Assembly (NCBI RefSeq): GCF_002796605.1
Contig: NZ_CP024923.1
Location: 2,955,001 to 3,019,000 of the forward strand
Length of the DNA stretch: 64,000 nt
From: Sphingomonas psychrotolerans
GTDB taxonomy: Bacteria; Pseudomonadota; Alphaproteobacteria; Sphingomonadales; Sphingomonadaceae
Direction: 5' to 3'
The notes under the pieces are model-generated. The model was not told the origin of the DNA. It searched no databases and was given only the letters and a program-made list of their open reading frames with translations. Of the stretch, positions 25,823-35,759 are shown in pieces. Every line of letters begins with the position of its first letter. The stretch's first letter is position 1. A program made the translations under genes and the position numbers.

Positions 25823-26917
25823 ATGAGCGGACTTCTTCCCGAGGGTTTTCACGACCGGCTTCCCCCCGCCGCCGATGCCGCGGCGGCGCTCGAGGGGCGC
25901 GTGCTCGGCCTCGCGCGGCTCTATGGCTATGAGCAGGTCGATCCGCCGCTCGCCGAATTCGCCGATGAACTCGCTTCGCGGCTCAAGGCCGGCGGGGTGC
26001 GCGACGCGGTACGCTTCGTCGATCCGGTGTCGCAGCGCACGCTCGCGATCCGCCCCGATCTCACCGCGCAGGTCGGCCGCATCGCCGTCACCCGGATGGG
26101 TCATCATCCCCGGCCGGTGCGGCTTTCCTACGCGGGCGCCGTGGTCAAGCTCAGCGCCTCGGAACTCAATCCCCAGCGCGCGATGCGCCAGATGGGGTGC
26201 GAGCTGATCGGGCTCGATACCGTCGCCGCGGCGATCGAAATTGTCCGCGTCGCGATCGAGGCGCTGCAAGCCGCCGGCGTCGGCGGTCTCGCGATCGATT
26301 TCACCCTCCCCGACCTCGCCGATACGCTGGCCGGCGATCTCGATCCCGCCACCCTCGAATCGCTGCGCCAGCGCCTCGACGCCAAGGATGCCGGTGGTGT
26401 CGCCGCGATCGACGCGCGCTGGCTGCCGCTGATCGAAGCCGCCGGCCCCTTCGACGCGGCAATGGAGCGGCTGCGCGCGATCGATGCCGGCAACGCACTG
26501 GCGAGCCGGCTCGACGGGCTCGCGCGGATCGCCGCGAGCGTGAACGGACAGGCCGCGCTCACCCTCGACCCGACCGAGCGGCATGGCTTCGAGTATCAAA
26601 GCTGGCTCGGCTTCTCGATCTTCGCGCGCGGCGTGCGCGGCGAGATCGGGCGCGGCGGCACCTACACGATCCTCCATGGCGACGGCCGCGAGGAACCCGC
26701 GGTCGGCTTCTCGCTGTTTACCGATCCGATCCTCGACGCCGGACTCAGCACAGGCGAACGCCGTCGGCTATTCCTGCCGTTCGGTACGTCGGCGGATGCC
26801 GGCGCGAAGCTGCGTGCCGAGGGCTGGGTAACCGTCGCCGCGCTCGAGGCCGACGATACGCCCGAGGCACAGCTCTGCACTCATGTGCTTGGCGCGGAAG
26901 GCCCTCGCGCGCTTTAA
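25823..26917 (+). CDS. hisZ: ATP phosphoribosyltransferase regulatory subunit
   Basis: The protein (364 residues) resembles a histidyl-tRNA synthetase catalytic core without tRNA binding: LLPEGFHDRLPP, a YEQVDPPLAEF motif, RPDLTAQVGRIA (motif 2 region) and GRGGTYTILHGDG near the end. HisZ is needed by the short form of HisG in histidine synthesis; no hisG is in the window. GGGGAGAG is just ahead of ATG 25823. In many alphaproteobacteria purA follows hisZ; here a gene on the opposite strand follows instead. Confidence 0.93.
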   Translation: MSGLLPEGFHDRLPPAADAAAALEGRVLGLARLYGYEQVDPPLAEFADELASRLKAGGVRDAVRFVDPVSQRTLAIRPDLTAQVGRIAVTRMGHHPRPVRLSYAGAVVKLSASELNPQRAMRQMGCELIGLDTVAAAIEIVRVAIEALQAAGVGGLAIDFTLPDLADTLAGDLDPATLESLRQRLDAKDAGGVAAIDARWLPLIEAAGPFDAAMERLRAIDAGNALASRLDGLARIAASVNGQAALTLDPTERHGFEYQSWLGFSIFARGVRGEIGRGGTYTILHGDGREEPAVGFSLFTDPILDAGLSTGERRRLFLPFGTSADAGAKLRAEGWVTVAALEADDTPEAQLCTHVLGAEGPRAL

Positions 26918-26926
26918 GACACCCCG

Positions 26927-28357
26927 CTAACGGGATAGCAGCGGAGTCACGTCCCCCTGCGCGAAATGCTGGAATGCCTCGCGCACCGCGGCGCCGAACC
27001 GCGCGTCGCTGGCCAGCCGGGCGCCGAACACCGGCTTTACCGCCAGCATCGCCGTCACCGGATCGGCGCCGGTCGCAGCGGCGGCAAGCAGGTCGGCAAG
27101 TGGGTCCGTGATCGCCTCGCCCGCTTCTGCCTTACGCCGCACGAACGCGATCCACGCCGCCACCGGTACTGCGAGACGCGCAACGCCGCGCCCAGCATCG
27201 AGCGCCTCGCGCGTGGTGTCGAGCAGTCGATAAGGCAGCTTCTGCGAGCCGTCCCACGCGATCTGCGACAGCAGGTGGCGGATTTCGGGGTTGCGGAACC
27301 GATCCAGCACTGCGTCGGCATAAGCCGCCTTGTCGAACCCCTCGATCGGCTTCAGCGATGCGGCGATGTCCTCATGGACGAGCCGTGAAACCATGGCTTC
27401 GAGCGCGGAATCGGACATTGCCTCGAACACCGTCTCGTGCCCGCGGGCGAGCCCGACATAAGCGAGCGTCGAATGCGCCCCGTTGAGGATGCGCAACTTG
27501 GCCTGTTCATAACCGCGCACATCGTTCGTTACCGTCACTCCAACCGAAGCGAAATCGGGTCCGTCGGGCAGATCGAAGCGCTGAAGCACCCATTGGGTGA
27601 AGCTCTCGCGCTGCACCGCCGCCCGATCCTCGACGCCAAGCGCGGCCTGCACCTTGGCGAGAAACGCCGCATCGCTGGCGGGAGTGATCGAATCCACCAT
27701 CGAATCCGGAAAGGCGACTTCGCCGGCGATCCAGTCGGCGAGCCCCGCATCCTGCTCGCGCGCCAGCGCGATACAGGCGGCACGGAGTTTGGCGCCATTG
27801 CCGGACATATTGTCGCAGCACAGCATCGCGAACGGCGGCAGCCCGGCGGCGCGGCGGTCCCCCAGCCCGGCGACGATCCAGCCGATCACGCTGGTTGGCT
27901 CGGCGGGACGGGCGCGGTCGTGGACGATGTCGGGATGCGCGAAATCGAGGCTTCCGTCGCCCGCCAGGCAATAGCCTTTCTCGGTGACCGTGCTCGTGGC
28001 GATCCGCACCTCGGGCGAGGCGAGCAGTTTGCGCAGCCGCGCGCCTTCGCCCGGGCCGATCGCATCCGAATGCGCGGCGATGATCTGCATCCCTGGCGCG
28101 CGATCGATCACCGCCAGCGTGTAGAGCCCGTCCTGGGCCTTGAGCGCGTCGGTGGTCCCGCCGCTGCGCAGCGACACCGCGGCGATTCCCCAGCGCGGAT
28201 CGCTGTCGAGCAGCCGATCTACATAGGCCGCCTGATGTGCGCGGTGGAACGCCCCGGGGCCGAAATGGACGATCCCCGTCCGGATGGCGTCGACGGCGCG
28301 GCCGTGACGAGTGACGGTGCCGGGAAGCTGGGCAAGCGTTGCGCGGGACAATAGCAT
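26927..28357 (-). CDS. Mannitol dehydrogenase family oxidoreductase (fructuronate reductase-like)
   Basis: This long-chain polyol dehydrogenase (476 residues) has an N-terminal nucleotide fold with IVHFGPGAFHRAHQAAYVD (near 29), CCDNMSGNGAKLR (near 180), DSMVDSITP, and the catalytic-lysine region YEQAKLRILNGAHSTLAYVG (near 285). It reduces fructuronate or oxidises mannitol/arabinitol; the substrate is undecided. No uronate-pathway neighbours are visible. Convergent with hisZ, ten bases apart. Confidence 0.88.
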   Translation of the reverse strand: MLLSRATLAQLPGTVTRHGRAVDAIRTGIVHFGPGAFHRAHQAAYVDRLLDSDPRWGIAAVSLRSGGTTDALKAQDGLYTLAVIDRAPGMQIIAAHSDAIGPGEGARLRKLLASPEVRIATSTVTEKGYCLAGDGSLDFAHPDIVHDRARPAEPTSVIGWIVAGLGDRRAAGLPPFAMLCCDNMSGNGAKLRAACIALAREQDAGLADWIAGEVAFPDSMVDSITPASDAAFLAKVQAALGVEDRAAVQRESFTQWVLQRFDLPDGPDFASVGVTVTNDVRGYEQAKLRILNGAHSTLAYVGLARGHETVFEAMSDSALEAMVSRLVHEDIAASLKPIEGFDKAAYADAVLDRFRNPEIRHLLSQIAWDGSQKLPYRLLDTTREALDAGRGVARLAVPVAAWIAFVRRKAEAGEAITDPLADLLAAAATGADPVTAMLAVKPVFGARLASDARFGAAVREAFQHFAQGDVTPLLSR

Positions 28358-28400
28358 GCAGCGAGCCCAAGCAGGTCGGACCCGCTCAAGTCAATCCGGA

Positions 28401-29405
28401 CTAATAGGATTGAACCGAGGTCCCCGCGGCACCGCCGGGGAGCCGCGACCCGGTCGTCATCCGCGATCGGCTCTCGGATCCCTCGGGCATCCGGAAGCGG
28501 ACCTGGCGATTGGGAAAGTCGATATCGACGCGACGGAAGCTGCGCAGCGCATCCATGCCGAGCAGCAGCGCCGGCCGCTTGGTGAGACCGAACCGTTCGA
28601 ACGGCGCGACATCGGCGAATGCCACCGGCATCGATCCGAACATCACGTCGCCCACCTTGATGTTCGGCACCGTCGTATAGTCGGCCATGGTCTTCTGGCC
28701 GGTCACATCGGTGAGTTCGATCGGCTGGGTCTTGTGGTGGCGCGCCACGCGCCTGCGCAACGCGCTGTTGCCCATGCTCACTGCGCTGCCGGTATCGAGC
28801 ACGACCTGAATCCGGACATTGCCGTAATAGGCATCGGTGACGATCAGCTGGCCGTACAGGCTCTTCGCGGTCACGACGATCTCGTCGCTGGCGCGCCGGA
28901 CGGCTTTGTTGCGCTTCCGGCTCGGCCGCACTTCCATGATGCCCCGCTCGAAGTCGATCGAAACCTGATGATTGCGCAACGTGTCGATGCCGAGCAGCCC
29001 GATCGCGCCGAGGTTGCGTGCCTCGAGCTTGGGCGCGATCACGCTGTGCAGCACGCCGACCGACTTGATCATCAGATCGGGCACCAGCACCGTGTCGACC
29101 TTGCTGCGTCCGGTCATCGACAACAGGGTCACCGGATTGCCCGCGCTGAGCCGGAGCGTGTTGGCGAGTTCGCGCGACACCACGGTGCGTTCGGCGCCGG
29201 TGTCGATGATGAAATTGTACGGCCCCTTGGCATTGACCGCGACCGGAACGGTCAACCTTTGGTCGGTCATGCCGAGCGTCAGCAGCGTGGCTTCCATAAC
29301 CGATTCGGGCGTGATCAACTCGGGATCCTGCGCAGTCACGGGCGTACCGCCGGGGGCCTCGATCGGCATGGTCAGAAGCAGGAGCGGATAAACGACTCCG
29401 GGCAT
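28401..29405 (-). CDS. Retropepsin-like aspartic protease with two active-site motifs
   Basis: The 334-residue protein has a short N-terminal signal-like segment (MPGVVYPLLLLTMP). Two D-T-G motifs are present, FIIDTGAERTVVS (near 57) and VVLDTGSAVSMGNSAL (near 185). Each begins a retropepsin-like domain, so the protein can form a pseudo-dimer as in pepsins. Probably exported. Substrate unknown. It sits 41 bases before the helicase gene's stop on the same strand. Confidence 0.85.
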   Translation of the reverse strand: MPGVVYPLLLLTMPIEAPGGTPVTAQDPELITPESVMEATLLTLGMTDQRLTVPVAVNAKGPYNFIIDTGAERTVVSRELANTLRLSAGNPVTLLSMTGRSKVDTVLVPDLMIKSVGVLHSVIAPKLEARNLGAIGLLGIDTLRNHQVSIDFERGIMEVRPSRKRNKAVRRASDEIVVTAKSLYGQLIVTDAYYGNVRIQVVLDTGSAVSMGNSALRRRVARHHKTQPIELTDVTGQKTMADYTTVPNIKVGDVMFGSMPVAFADVAPFERFGLTKRPALLLGMDALRSFRRVDIDFPNRQVRFRMPEGSESRSRMTTGSRLPGGAAGTSVQSY

Positions 29406-29446
29406 GGAGTGACGTTATACCTGCACATATTGCGCAGCAATCGAAA

Positions 29447-31861
29447 TCAGTCGAGCCGCATCGCCTCCGCCGCAATGCCCTCGGCCTCGATCAGCAATGC
29501 GTCCTCGCCGCTGCCCTGCGGCGTGCGCTCGCGGCCGATCATGATCAGCACCGGCACCGCCATCGGGCTCACCCGCTCCAGATCCATGTGCAGCATCGTG
29601 TCGGCGGCGGTGTCGAGCAGATGCGCGAGCCGCCCGACATCGGTCATCCGCGCGCGCGCATCGGCCCAGGCGGCCTTGAGCAGCAGATGATCGGGCTCGT
29701 ATTTGCGCAGCACGTCGTAGATCAGGTCGGTCGAGAAAGTGACCTGGCGGCCGCTCTTCTTCTTGCCGGGATGCTGGCGCTCGACCAGCCCGCCGATGAT
29801 CGCGACTTCGCGGAAGGCGCGTTTGAGCAGCGCCGATTGCTGCACCCAATCGACGAACTCGTGCTCGAGAATGTCGGGCGAAAACAGCGCAGCCGGATCG
29901 GTGATCTTTTCGAGCCCGTAGACCGCCAGTGCATAATCATTGGCGACGAAGCCGAGGGGCTTGAGCCCCATCGCCTCCATCCGCCGGGTGATCAGCATGC
30001 CGAGCGACTGGTGTGCGTTCCAACCCTCGAAGCTGTAGGCGACCATGTGGTGCTTGCCCTCGTGCGGGAAGGTCTCGACCAGCACCTGCGCCGGCGCCGG
30101 GATCGTCGAGCGGCGCTCCTGCACTTCGAGCCATTCGCGCACATCCGCCGGGAAACGCTGCCACTGGCCGCGATCGTGGAGGAAGACGCGGACGCGATTG
30201 GCCAAGGTCGCGGTGATCGCCAGCCGCGCGCCCATATACGACACATACCGCGCCTGCTTCGCGCTCGCCCGCACGATCAGGTCGGTCAGCTCGACTCGCT
30301 CGACCTCGAGGCTCAGCCCCGCGAAGAAAAAGGTGTCGCCCGGCGAAAGCTGCGACCCGAACGCCTCCTCGACCTTGCCGAGGCGGCGGCCGTTCTTGAA
30401 CCGCACGTCGAGCATCGGCGCCTCGACGATGATCCCGGCATTGAGCCGGTGCTGCGCGATGAAAGAGGGTCTGGTGACGCGCCACAGCCCGTCCTGCCCC
30501 TTGGTCAGCCGCTTGAACTTGTCATAGGCACGCAGCGAATAGCCGCCATCGGCGATGAAGCTGAGGACGCGATCGAACGTCTCCTGCTCGAGCGCCGAAT
30601 AAGGCAATGCTGCACGCACTTCCTGCAGCATTTGCGCAGCATCGAACGGCGCCGCGCAGGCGCACGCCATGATGTGCTGCGCCAGCACGTCGAGTGCGCC
30701 GGGGCGGAAGACGTCGGGATCGAGCTCGCCTTGCTCGACTGCGTCGAGCGCCGCGCGCGCCTCCAGATATTCGAAGCGATTGCCGGGGACGAGCACTGCC
30801 TCGCTCGATTCGTCGAGCCGGTGATTGGCGCGCCCGATCCGCTGGAGCAATCGCGACGAGCCCTTGGGCGCCCCCATCTGGATCACGCAATCGACATCGC
30901 CCCAATCGACTCCGAGATCGAGGCTGGCGGTCGCGACCAATGCGCGCAATTTGCCGTCGGCCATCGCCTGCTCGGCCTTGCGCCGCGCTTCGAGGCTGAG
31001 GCTGCCATGATGCACGCCGATCGGCAGCTTGAGTTCGTTGGCCTTCCACAGCTGCTGGAAGACCAGTTCGGCGAGGCCGCGGGTGTTGCAGAAGACTATC
31101 GTCGTGCGATGGGTTTCGATCTCCGCCATCACCTGCGGGATCGCATACACCCCCGAATGCCCCGCCCACGGCACCCGGCCTTCGGGGAGCAGGATCGCGA
31201 TGTTCGGATCGGCACCCTTCTCGCCCTGCACCAGAGTCACCTCGTCGATGTCGCCATCGGGTGCCAGCCACGCGCGATAGCCGTCGGGGTCCGCGACGGT
31301 CGCCGACAGCGCGACCCGACGCATTTCCGGCGCGAGCCGCTGCAGCCGCGCCATCGCCAGCGCGAGCAGATCGCCGCGCTTGCCGGTGGCGAAGGCGTGA
31401 ACTTCGTCGATCACGACGGTCTTCAGCCCTGCGAACATCGTCAAACTGTCTTCGTAGGACAGCAACAGGCTCAACGATTCGGGCGTAGTGAGCAAAATCT
31501 CGGGTGGCCGCGCCCGCTGGCGCACTTTCCGTTCATGCGGCGTGTCGCCGGTCCGCGTTTCGACGCGGATCGGGACACCCATCTCGTCGATCGGCGTGAG
31601 CAGATTGCGCTGTACGTCGACCGCCAACGCCTTCAGCGGCGAGATGTAGAGCGTGTGCAGCCCCTGCGTCGGCCGCTCGATCAGCTCCACCAGTGTCGGC
31701 AGGAAACCGGCCAGCGTCTTGCCCGCCCCGGTCGCCGCGACGAGCAGCGAATGCTGCCCCGCGCGCGCCGCGGCAAGCATGTCGAGCTGGTGCCGCCGCG
31801 GCCGCCAGCCGCGGCCGGCGAACCAGTCGGTCAGTATCTGGGGAAGCGCGGCATCGGACAC
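29447..31861 (-). CDS. Ligase-associated DEXH-box DNA helicase (Lhr-like)
   Basis: The 804-residue helicase has Walker A VAATGAGKTLAGFLP (near 45), YISPLKALAVD (motif Ia), VIDEVHAF (DEVH box near 150), SATVADP (motif III), TIVFCNTRGLAELVFQ and QRIGRANH (motifs IV-VI), then a long Lhr-type C-terminal half. In many bacteria it is encoded together with an MBL exonuclease and an ATP-dependent ligase, which form a DNA damage set. Here the exonuclease is next door, facing the other way, and the ligase is at 43740. Confidence 0.94.
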   Translation of the reverse strand: MSDAALPQILTDWFAGRGWRPRRHQLDMLAAARAGQHSLLVAATGAGKTLAGFLPTLVELIERPTQGLHTLYISPLKALAVDVQRNLLTPIDEMGVPIRVETRTGDTPHERKVRQRARPPEILLTTPESLSLLLSYEDSLTMFAGLKTVVIDEVHAFATGKRGDLLALAMARLQRLAPEMRRVALSATVADPDGYRAWLAPDGDIDEVTLVQGEKGADPNIAILLPEGRVPWAGHSGVYAIPQVMAEIETHRTTIVFCNTRGLAELVFQQLWKANELKLPIGVHHGSLSLEARRKAEQAMADGKLRALVATASLDLGVDWGDVDCVIQMGAPKGSSRLLQRIGRANHRLDESSEAVLVPGNRFEYLEARAALDAVEQGELDPDVFRPGALDVLAQHIMACACAAPFDAAQMLQEVRAALPYSALEQETFDRVLSFIADGGYSLRAYDKFKRLTKGQDGLWRVTRPSFIAQHRLNAGIIVEAPMLDVRFKNGRRLGKVEEAFGSQLSPGDTFFFAGLSLEVERVELTDLIVRASAKQARYVSYMGARLAITATLANRVRVFLHDRGQWQRFPADVREWLEVQERRSTIPAPAQVLVETFPHEGKHHMVAYSFEGWNAHQSLGMLITRRMEAMGLKPLGFVANDYALAVYGLEKITDPAALFSPDILEHEFVDWVQQSALLKRAFREVAIIGGLVERQHPGKKKSGRQVTFSTDLIYDVLRKYEPDHLLLKAAWADARARMTDVGRLAHLLDTAADTMLHMDLERVSPMAVPVLIMIGRERTPQGSGEDALLIEAEGIAAEAMRLD

Positions 31862-31902
31862 CCGGCAGCGTTCGCGCGACTCAGCCGCTCAGCGCAAGCC
31901 TT

Positions 31903-32094
31903 TCAGGCGACTCCGCCATTGTCGCGTGCCTTGTCGTCGCGGTCCTGCTGGTCGTACATCCGCCGCGTCGCGTCCTCGGTCGCCTGCACCTCCTGGCGCG
32001 ATCCCTTGTTGTGGAACATCGCCCAGGCGATCGCGATCGCGAGCAGGATCGGTCCGACGATCACCATGATCCCCTGAAGGCTCGACAAGTCCAT
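31903..32094 (-). CDS. Small single-helix membrane protein
   Basis: A 63-residue protein: MDLSSLQGIMVIVGPILLAI with the rest of one helix to about residue 27, then a charged soluble tail (RRMYDQQDRDDKARDN). ATG 32094 has AGAGG about six bases upstream. No family recognised. It sits between helicase and exonuclease genes, so it could be linked to them, but no evidence beyond position exists. Confidence 0.75.
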   Translation of the reverse strand: MDLSSLQGIMVIVGPILLAIAIAWAMFHNKGSRQEVQATEDATRRMYDQQDRDDKARDNGGVA

Positions 32095-32185
32095 CACACA
32101 CCTCTTCGCGTTTCGCGCTTCCAACGAAGCCGCACGCGAATTCGATCCCCCTGGAACCGCAGCGCCGCCCGACCATATAGCCTTC

Positions 32186-33181
32186 ATGGCAATCGGCAGC
32201 TGGATTCAGCCCCACCCCACCGGCATCTACATCCCCGCTGCCGATGCGTGGGTCGATCCATCGCAGCCGGTGGCGCGCGCGCTGATCACTCATGGTCATG
32301 CCGATCACGCCCGCGGCGGTCATGGCGAGGTCTGGGCGACCCCCGAGACGCTGGCGATAATGGAATGCCGCTACGGGCCGCAGAACGGCCGTCCCGTCGG
32401 CTATGGCGAAAGCCTGCGGATGGGCGATGTCGACATCGGCTACGTCCCCGCCGGCCATGTCCTCGGCTCCGCACAGATCGTGCTCGAACATGCCGGCGAA
32501 CGCATCGTCGTCTCAGGCGACTATAAGCGCCGCGAAGACCCCACTTGCGCGCCGTTCGAGCCGGTGCCGTGCGATATCTTCGTTACCGAAGCGACGTTCG
32601 GCCTTCCGGTATTCCGCCATCCCGAGACGCATGACGAGCTCGATAAACTGCTCGCCGCACTTCGCGCCAATCCACAGCGCTGCGTGCTGGTCGGCGCCTA
32701 TGCGCTCGGCAAGGCGCAGCGCGTGATCAGCGAGCTGCGCGTGATGGGGTTCGACGATCCGATCTACATCCACGGTGCGCTGCAGCGCTTGTGTGACCTC
32801 TATGTCGCGCAGGGCGTCAATCTCGGCGAGCTGCGCCCCGCAACCGGAGTTCCCAAGGCCGAGCTGCAGGGCCGGATCATCCTGTGCCCGCCGGGTGCGC
32901 TCAACGACCGCTGGTCGCGCCGCCTGCCCGATCCGATCACGGCGATGGCCTCGGGCTGGATGCGCGTCCGACAGCGCGCCCGCCAGCGCAATGTCGAGCT
33001 GCCGCTGATCCTTTCCGATCATGCCGACTGGGACGAGCTGACCACCACAATCCGCGAGATCGCCCCGCGCGAAGTGTGGGTGACGCACGGCCGTGAGGAT
33101 GCGCTCGTCCATTGGTGCCGGATGCGCCAGATCAAGGCGCGCGCGCTCGAACTCGTGGGCTTCGAGGACGAAGACGACTGA
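32186..33181 (+). CDS. Ligase-associated MBL-fold exonuclease
   Basis: The 331-residue protein belongs to the beta-CASP/SNM1-like metallo-beta-lactamase nucleases. It has LITHGHADHARGGHG (HxHxDH metal site near 35-40), VLGSAQIVLE, RIVVSGDYKRREDPT (metal-binding D), and the C-terminal LILSDHADWDEL and WVTHGRED motifs. It is the exonuclease partner of the ligase-associated helicase in predicted DNA repair clusters. Confidence 0.93.
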   Translation: MAIGSWIQPHPTGIYIPAADAWVDPSQPVARALITHGHADHARGGHGEVWATPETLAIMECRYGPQNGRPVGYGESLRMGDVDIGYVPAGHVLGSAQIVLEHAGERIVVSGDYKRREDPTCAPFEPVPCDIFVTEATFGLPVFRHPETHDELDKLLAALRANPQRCVLVGAYALGKAQRVISELRVMGFDDPIYIHGALQRLCDLYVAQGVNLGELRPATGVPKAELQGRIILCPPGALNDRWSRRLPDPITAMASGWMRVRQRARQRNVELPLILSDHADWDELTTTIREIAPREVWVTHGREDALVHWCRMRQIKARALELVGFEDEDD

Positions 33182-33238
33182 GCGATTGTCTGTCGGTCTT
33201 GTTAGCGATAACATCGCTGCAAAAAGGGGAGAGGCTGG

Positions 33239-33682
33239 ATGCGCAGGTTCGAATTCGCGGCGACGGCTGTCGCTCTGACGCTGGCGGGCGCGGCGCATGC
33301 ACAGACTGGCGGGGCTCCCCCGCCGCCAAGCGCGCCGGGTCCGTCCGCACCCGAACTGCGCGGTCCCGATGATCGCGTCACCGACTTCAACAGGCTGCGC
33401 GACGACGTCGCCAGGCACACGGCCGGCCCCACCCGATCGACTCGCCCGATCCCCGCGAGTCCGGGAGATATCATTGCGGGCCGTGAAGTGCGGGACTCGA
33501 AAGGCGTCGTGATCGGCGTGGTCGACACGGTCGGCACGGGGTTCGCGGTGGTCGCCAGCCCGGGGGGCAAGATCGAAGTGGAATTCGCGTCGTTCGCCAA
33601 GAACAACAAGGGGCTGCTGATCAATATGCCCAAGGCCAAATTCGACGCGATCGTGGCCGGCAACGGCAAGCCGGCGAACTGA
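33239..33682 (+). CDS. Exported protein with PRC-barrel-like segment, unknown function
   Basis: A 147-residue protein with a signal peptide cut near AAHAQ, a proline-rich linker (PPPPSAPGPSAPE) and a C-terminal segment IIAGREVRDSKGVVIGVVDT that resembles a PRC-barrel strand pattern. The name is unassigned; the domain match is by eye only. ATG 33239 follows AGGGGAGAGG. Confidence 0.75.
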   Translation: MRRFEFAATAVALTLAGAAHAQTGGAPPPPSAPGPSAPELRGPDDRVTDFNRLRDDVARHTAGPTRSTRPIPASPGDIIAGREVRDSKGVVIGVVDTVGTGFAVVASPGGKIEVEFASFAKNNKGLLINMPKAKFDAIVAGNGKPAN

Positions 33683-33755
33683 GGAGATCGGCACGGAGAC
33701 GATGCCGGGGCTGGCGCGCCAGAGCTGGTCGCGTCGAGGACGAGGACGACCGAGC

Positions 33756-34160
33756 TCAGCCGGCGGCGCGTAGCGATCCCATAATTGCGCCTTGAAACAG
33801 CCAGGCCTCGGCCTCGGCGACGCTGTCGAAACACCGCGTGTCCGGCCCGCGTTCCGACAGCGCGCGCTGCAGCTGGCTACGCGCCAGCGTGCGGCCGATC
33901 ACGAAGGCGAGCCGTCGCGAGCGATATTCGGGTGCGCCGAGCATCTGCTGGAACCTCACCACGCTTTCCTGCGGCTGAATCTTCATGCCGCGCAGATCAT
34001 TGATCGTCAGGTGCCAGTTACGGCGGCACGTGAGCCTCGCATGCGCGGCGTCGCGCGCCTCGTAAAAGGCCTTGATGTCCTCGGACGTGAATAATCCGGC
34101 CATCGTGATCCGCACCAGATCAAGCTCGGGCTCGGTATCAATGGAGAAGGTCGCGCTCAT
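33756..34160 (-). CDS. Uncharacterised STAS/SpoIIAA-like protein
   Basis: A 134-residue soluble protein: FSIDTEPELDLVRITMAGLF opens like a SpoIIAA-like/STAS fold, followed by the helix TSEDIKAFYEARDAAHARL and the conserved strand WHLTINDLRGM. It lacks the phosphorylation-site serine context of true anti-anti-sigma factors as far as I can see. It follows rpoN by about 80 bases on the same strand, in a place often held by hpf and ptsN. Confidence 0.7.
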   Translation of the reverse strand: MSATFSIDTEPELDLVRITMAGLFTSEDIKAFYEARDAAHARLTCRRNWHLTINDLRGMKIQPQESVVRFQQMLGAPEYRSRRLAFVIGRTLARSQLQRALSERGPDTRCFDSVAEAEAWLFQGAIMGSLRAAG

Positions 34161-34239
34161 ACGACCATTATAGGGCGAATCCGTTTCCGAATTCTGAGTC
34201 GGTTGTTTCGTTGCAAAAACGATCGACCAGAACCGAAGC

Positions 34240-35754
34240 TCAGCCCACGCCCTCAAGCGCCTTTTGCCGACGCCGCTGGACCGAGCTGCCGATCCCGATC
34301 GCCTCGCGATACTTCGCCACGGTGCGCCGCGCGATGTCGAAGCCCTTGGCGTTGAGCAGCTCCACCAGCGTGTCGTCCGACAGGATCTTCTTCGGATCCT
34401 CAGCCTGGATCAGCGCGCGGATCGCGCTCTTCACTGCCTCGGCCGAAACCGCGTCGCCGCCCTCGGACGACTGAATCGCGCTGGTGAAGAAATATTTGAG
34501 TTCGAACAGTCCGCGCGCGCAGCTCAGATATTTGTTCGACGTGACCCGGCTCACCGTCGATTCGTGCATCTCGATCACGTCGGCGACCTGCCGCAGGGTC
34601 ATCGGCTTCAGATGCGCGACGCCGTGGAGGAAGAACGCCTCCTGCTGCGTCACGATCTCGCTCGCCACCTTGATGATCGTGCGCTGGCGCTGATCGAGCG
34701 CCTTGACCAGCCAGTTGGCGCTGGCGAGCATGTCGGACATCCACGCCTTGCTCGCTTTGTCCTGCTTGCCTGCGGAGATCTCGGCATAATAAGCGCGGTT
34801 GACCAGCAGCCTGGGCAAAGTCGCCGCGTTGATCTCGACTGCCCAGCCCGCGCCGCGTCGGGCAACGAAGATGTCGGGCACCACGGCCATGGTCGGCTCT
34901 CCGCCATAACGGCAGCCGGGCTTGGGATCATAGTTGCGCAGCTCGCGGATCATGTCCGCAAGATCCTCGTCATCGACGTTGCACAACCGCTTGAGCCGCG
35001 CGAGATCGCCGCGCGCGACGAGTTCGAGATTGTCGATCAGCCGAACCATGCACGGATCGTAGCGATCGGCTTCCTTCGCCTGCAGCGCGAGGCATTCGGC
35101 CAGACTGCGCGCGCCCACCCCGGTGGGATCGAAGGTGTGGATTACGCCCAGCACTGCCTCGACCCGCGCGAGCGGCACGTTCAGCCGGCTGGCGATGTCG
35201 AGCAGCGAAGCAGTGAGATAGCCGGCCTCGTCGATCTGATCGATCAGATGCGCCGCAATGAACAGGTCGGCACCACCCACGCTCGCCCCCGCCTGCGCCA
35301 TCAGATGGTCGGCGAGGCTGAGCTCCGAAGCGCGCATATTGTCGAAATCGGGACCGTCCTCCGAACCGCCGGCGCCGGTGCCGCCCATGCCGAGGCTGCC
35401 GTCGAGCCCACCCATGGAATCGGCGGGGCTGTCGTGATGGAAGGTCTCCGCGGCGAAATCGACGTCGAGCGCGGCTTCGCCCGCTGCCTCGCCACCGCTC
35501 GCCAGCAATTCGCTCGCATCGGCGGGGCCGTCGCGCACTGGCGCGAAGTCCTCTTCGGGACCGGGCGGCGCGGGCTCGCCCACCTCCTCCCCGCCGCTCT
35601 GCGCATCGAGCAGCGGGTTCTTGTCGAGCTCCTCGGCGATGAAGGTTTCGATCTCGAGGTTGGACAGCGCCAGCAGCTTGATCGCCTGCTGGAGCTGCGG
35701 CGTCATCACCAGCGATTGCGACTGCCGCAGGTCGAGGCGAGGCGCGAGGCTCAT
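34240..35754 (-). CDS. rpoN: RNA polymerase sigma-54 factor
   Basis: RpoN directs transcription from -24/-12 promoters with activator ATPases. The 504-residue protein has the N-terminal activator-interaction region LDLRQSQSLVMTPQLQQAIK, an acidic linker (about 50-135), the core-binding part, an HTH (TLRQVADVIEMHESTVSRVT) and the RpoN box ARRTVAKYRE near the end. It lies five bases downstream of lptB, the conserved order in proteobacteria. Confidence 0.97.
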   Translation of the reverse strand: MSLAPRLDLRQSQSLVMTPQLQQAIKLLALSNLEIETFIAEELDKNPLLDAQSGGEEVGEPAPPGPEEDFAPVRDGPADASELLASGGEAAGEAALDVDFAAETFHHDSPADSMGGLDGSLGMGGTGAGGSEDGPDFDNMRASELSLADHLMAQAGASVGGADLFIAAHLIDQIDEAGYLTASLLDIASRLNVPLARVEAVLGVIHTFDPTGVGARSLAECLALQAKEADRYDPCMVRLIDNLELVARGDLARLKRLCNVDDEDLADMIRELRNYDPKPGCRYGGEPTMAVVPDIFVARRGAGWAVEINAATLPRLLVNRAYYAEISAGKQDKASKAWMSDMLASANWLVKALDQRQRTIIKVASEIVTQQEAFFLHGVAHLKPMTLRQVADVIEMHESTVSRVTSNKYLSCARGLFELKYFFTSAIQSSEGGDAVSAEAVKSAIRALIQAEDPKKILSDDTLVELLNAKGFDIARRTVAKYREAIGIGSSVQRRRQKALEGVG

Positions 35755-35759
35755 CGGCG

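Noticed and set aside
29588..32077. 829-codon open frame on the plus strand
   Set aside because: Opposite the helicase gene; no recognisable motif, high Arg/His content.
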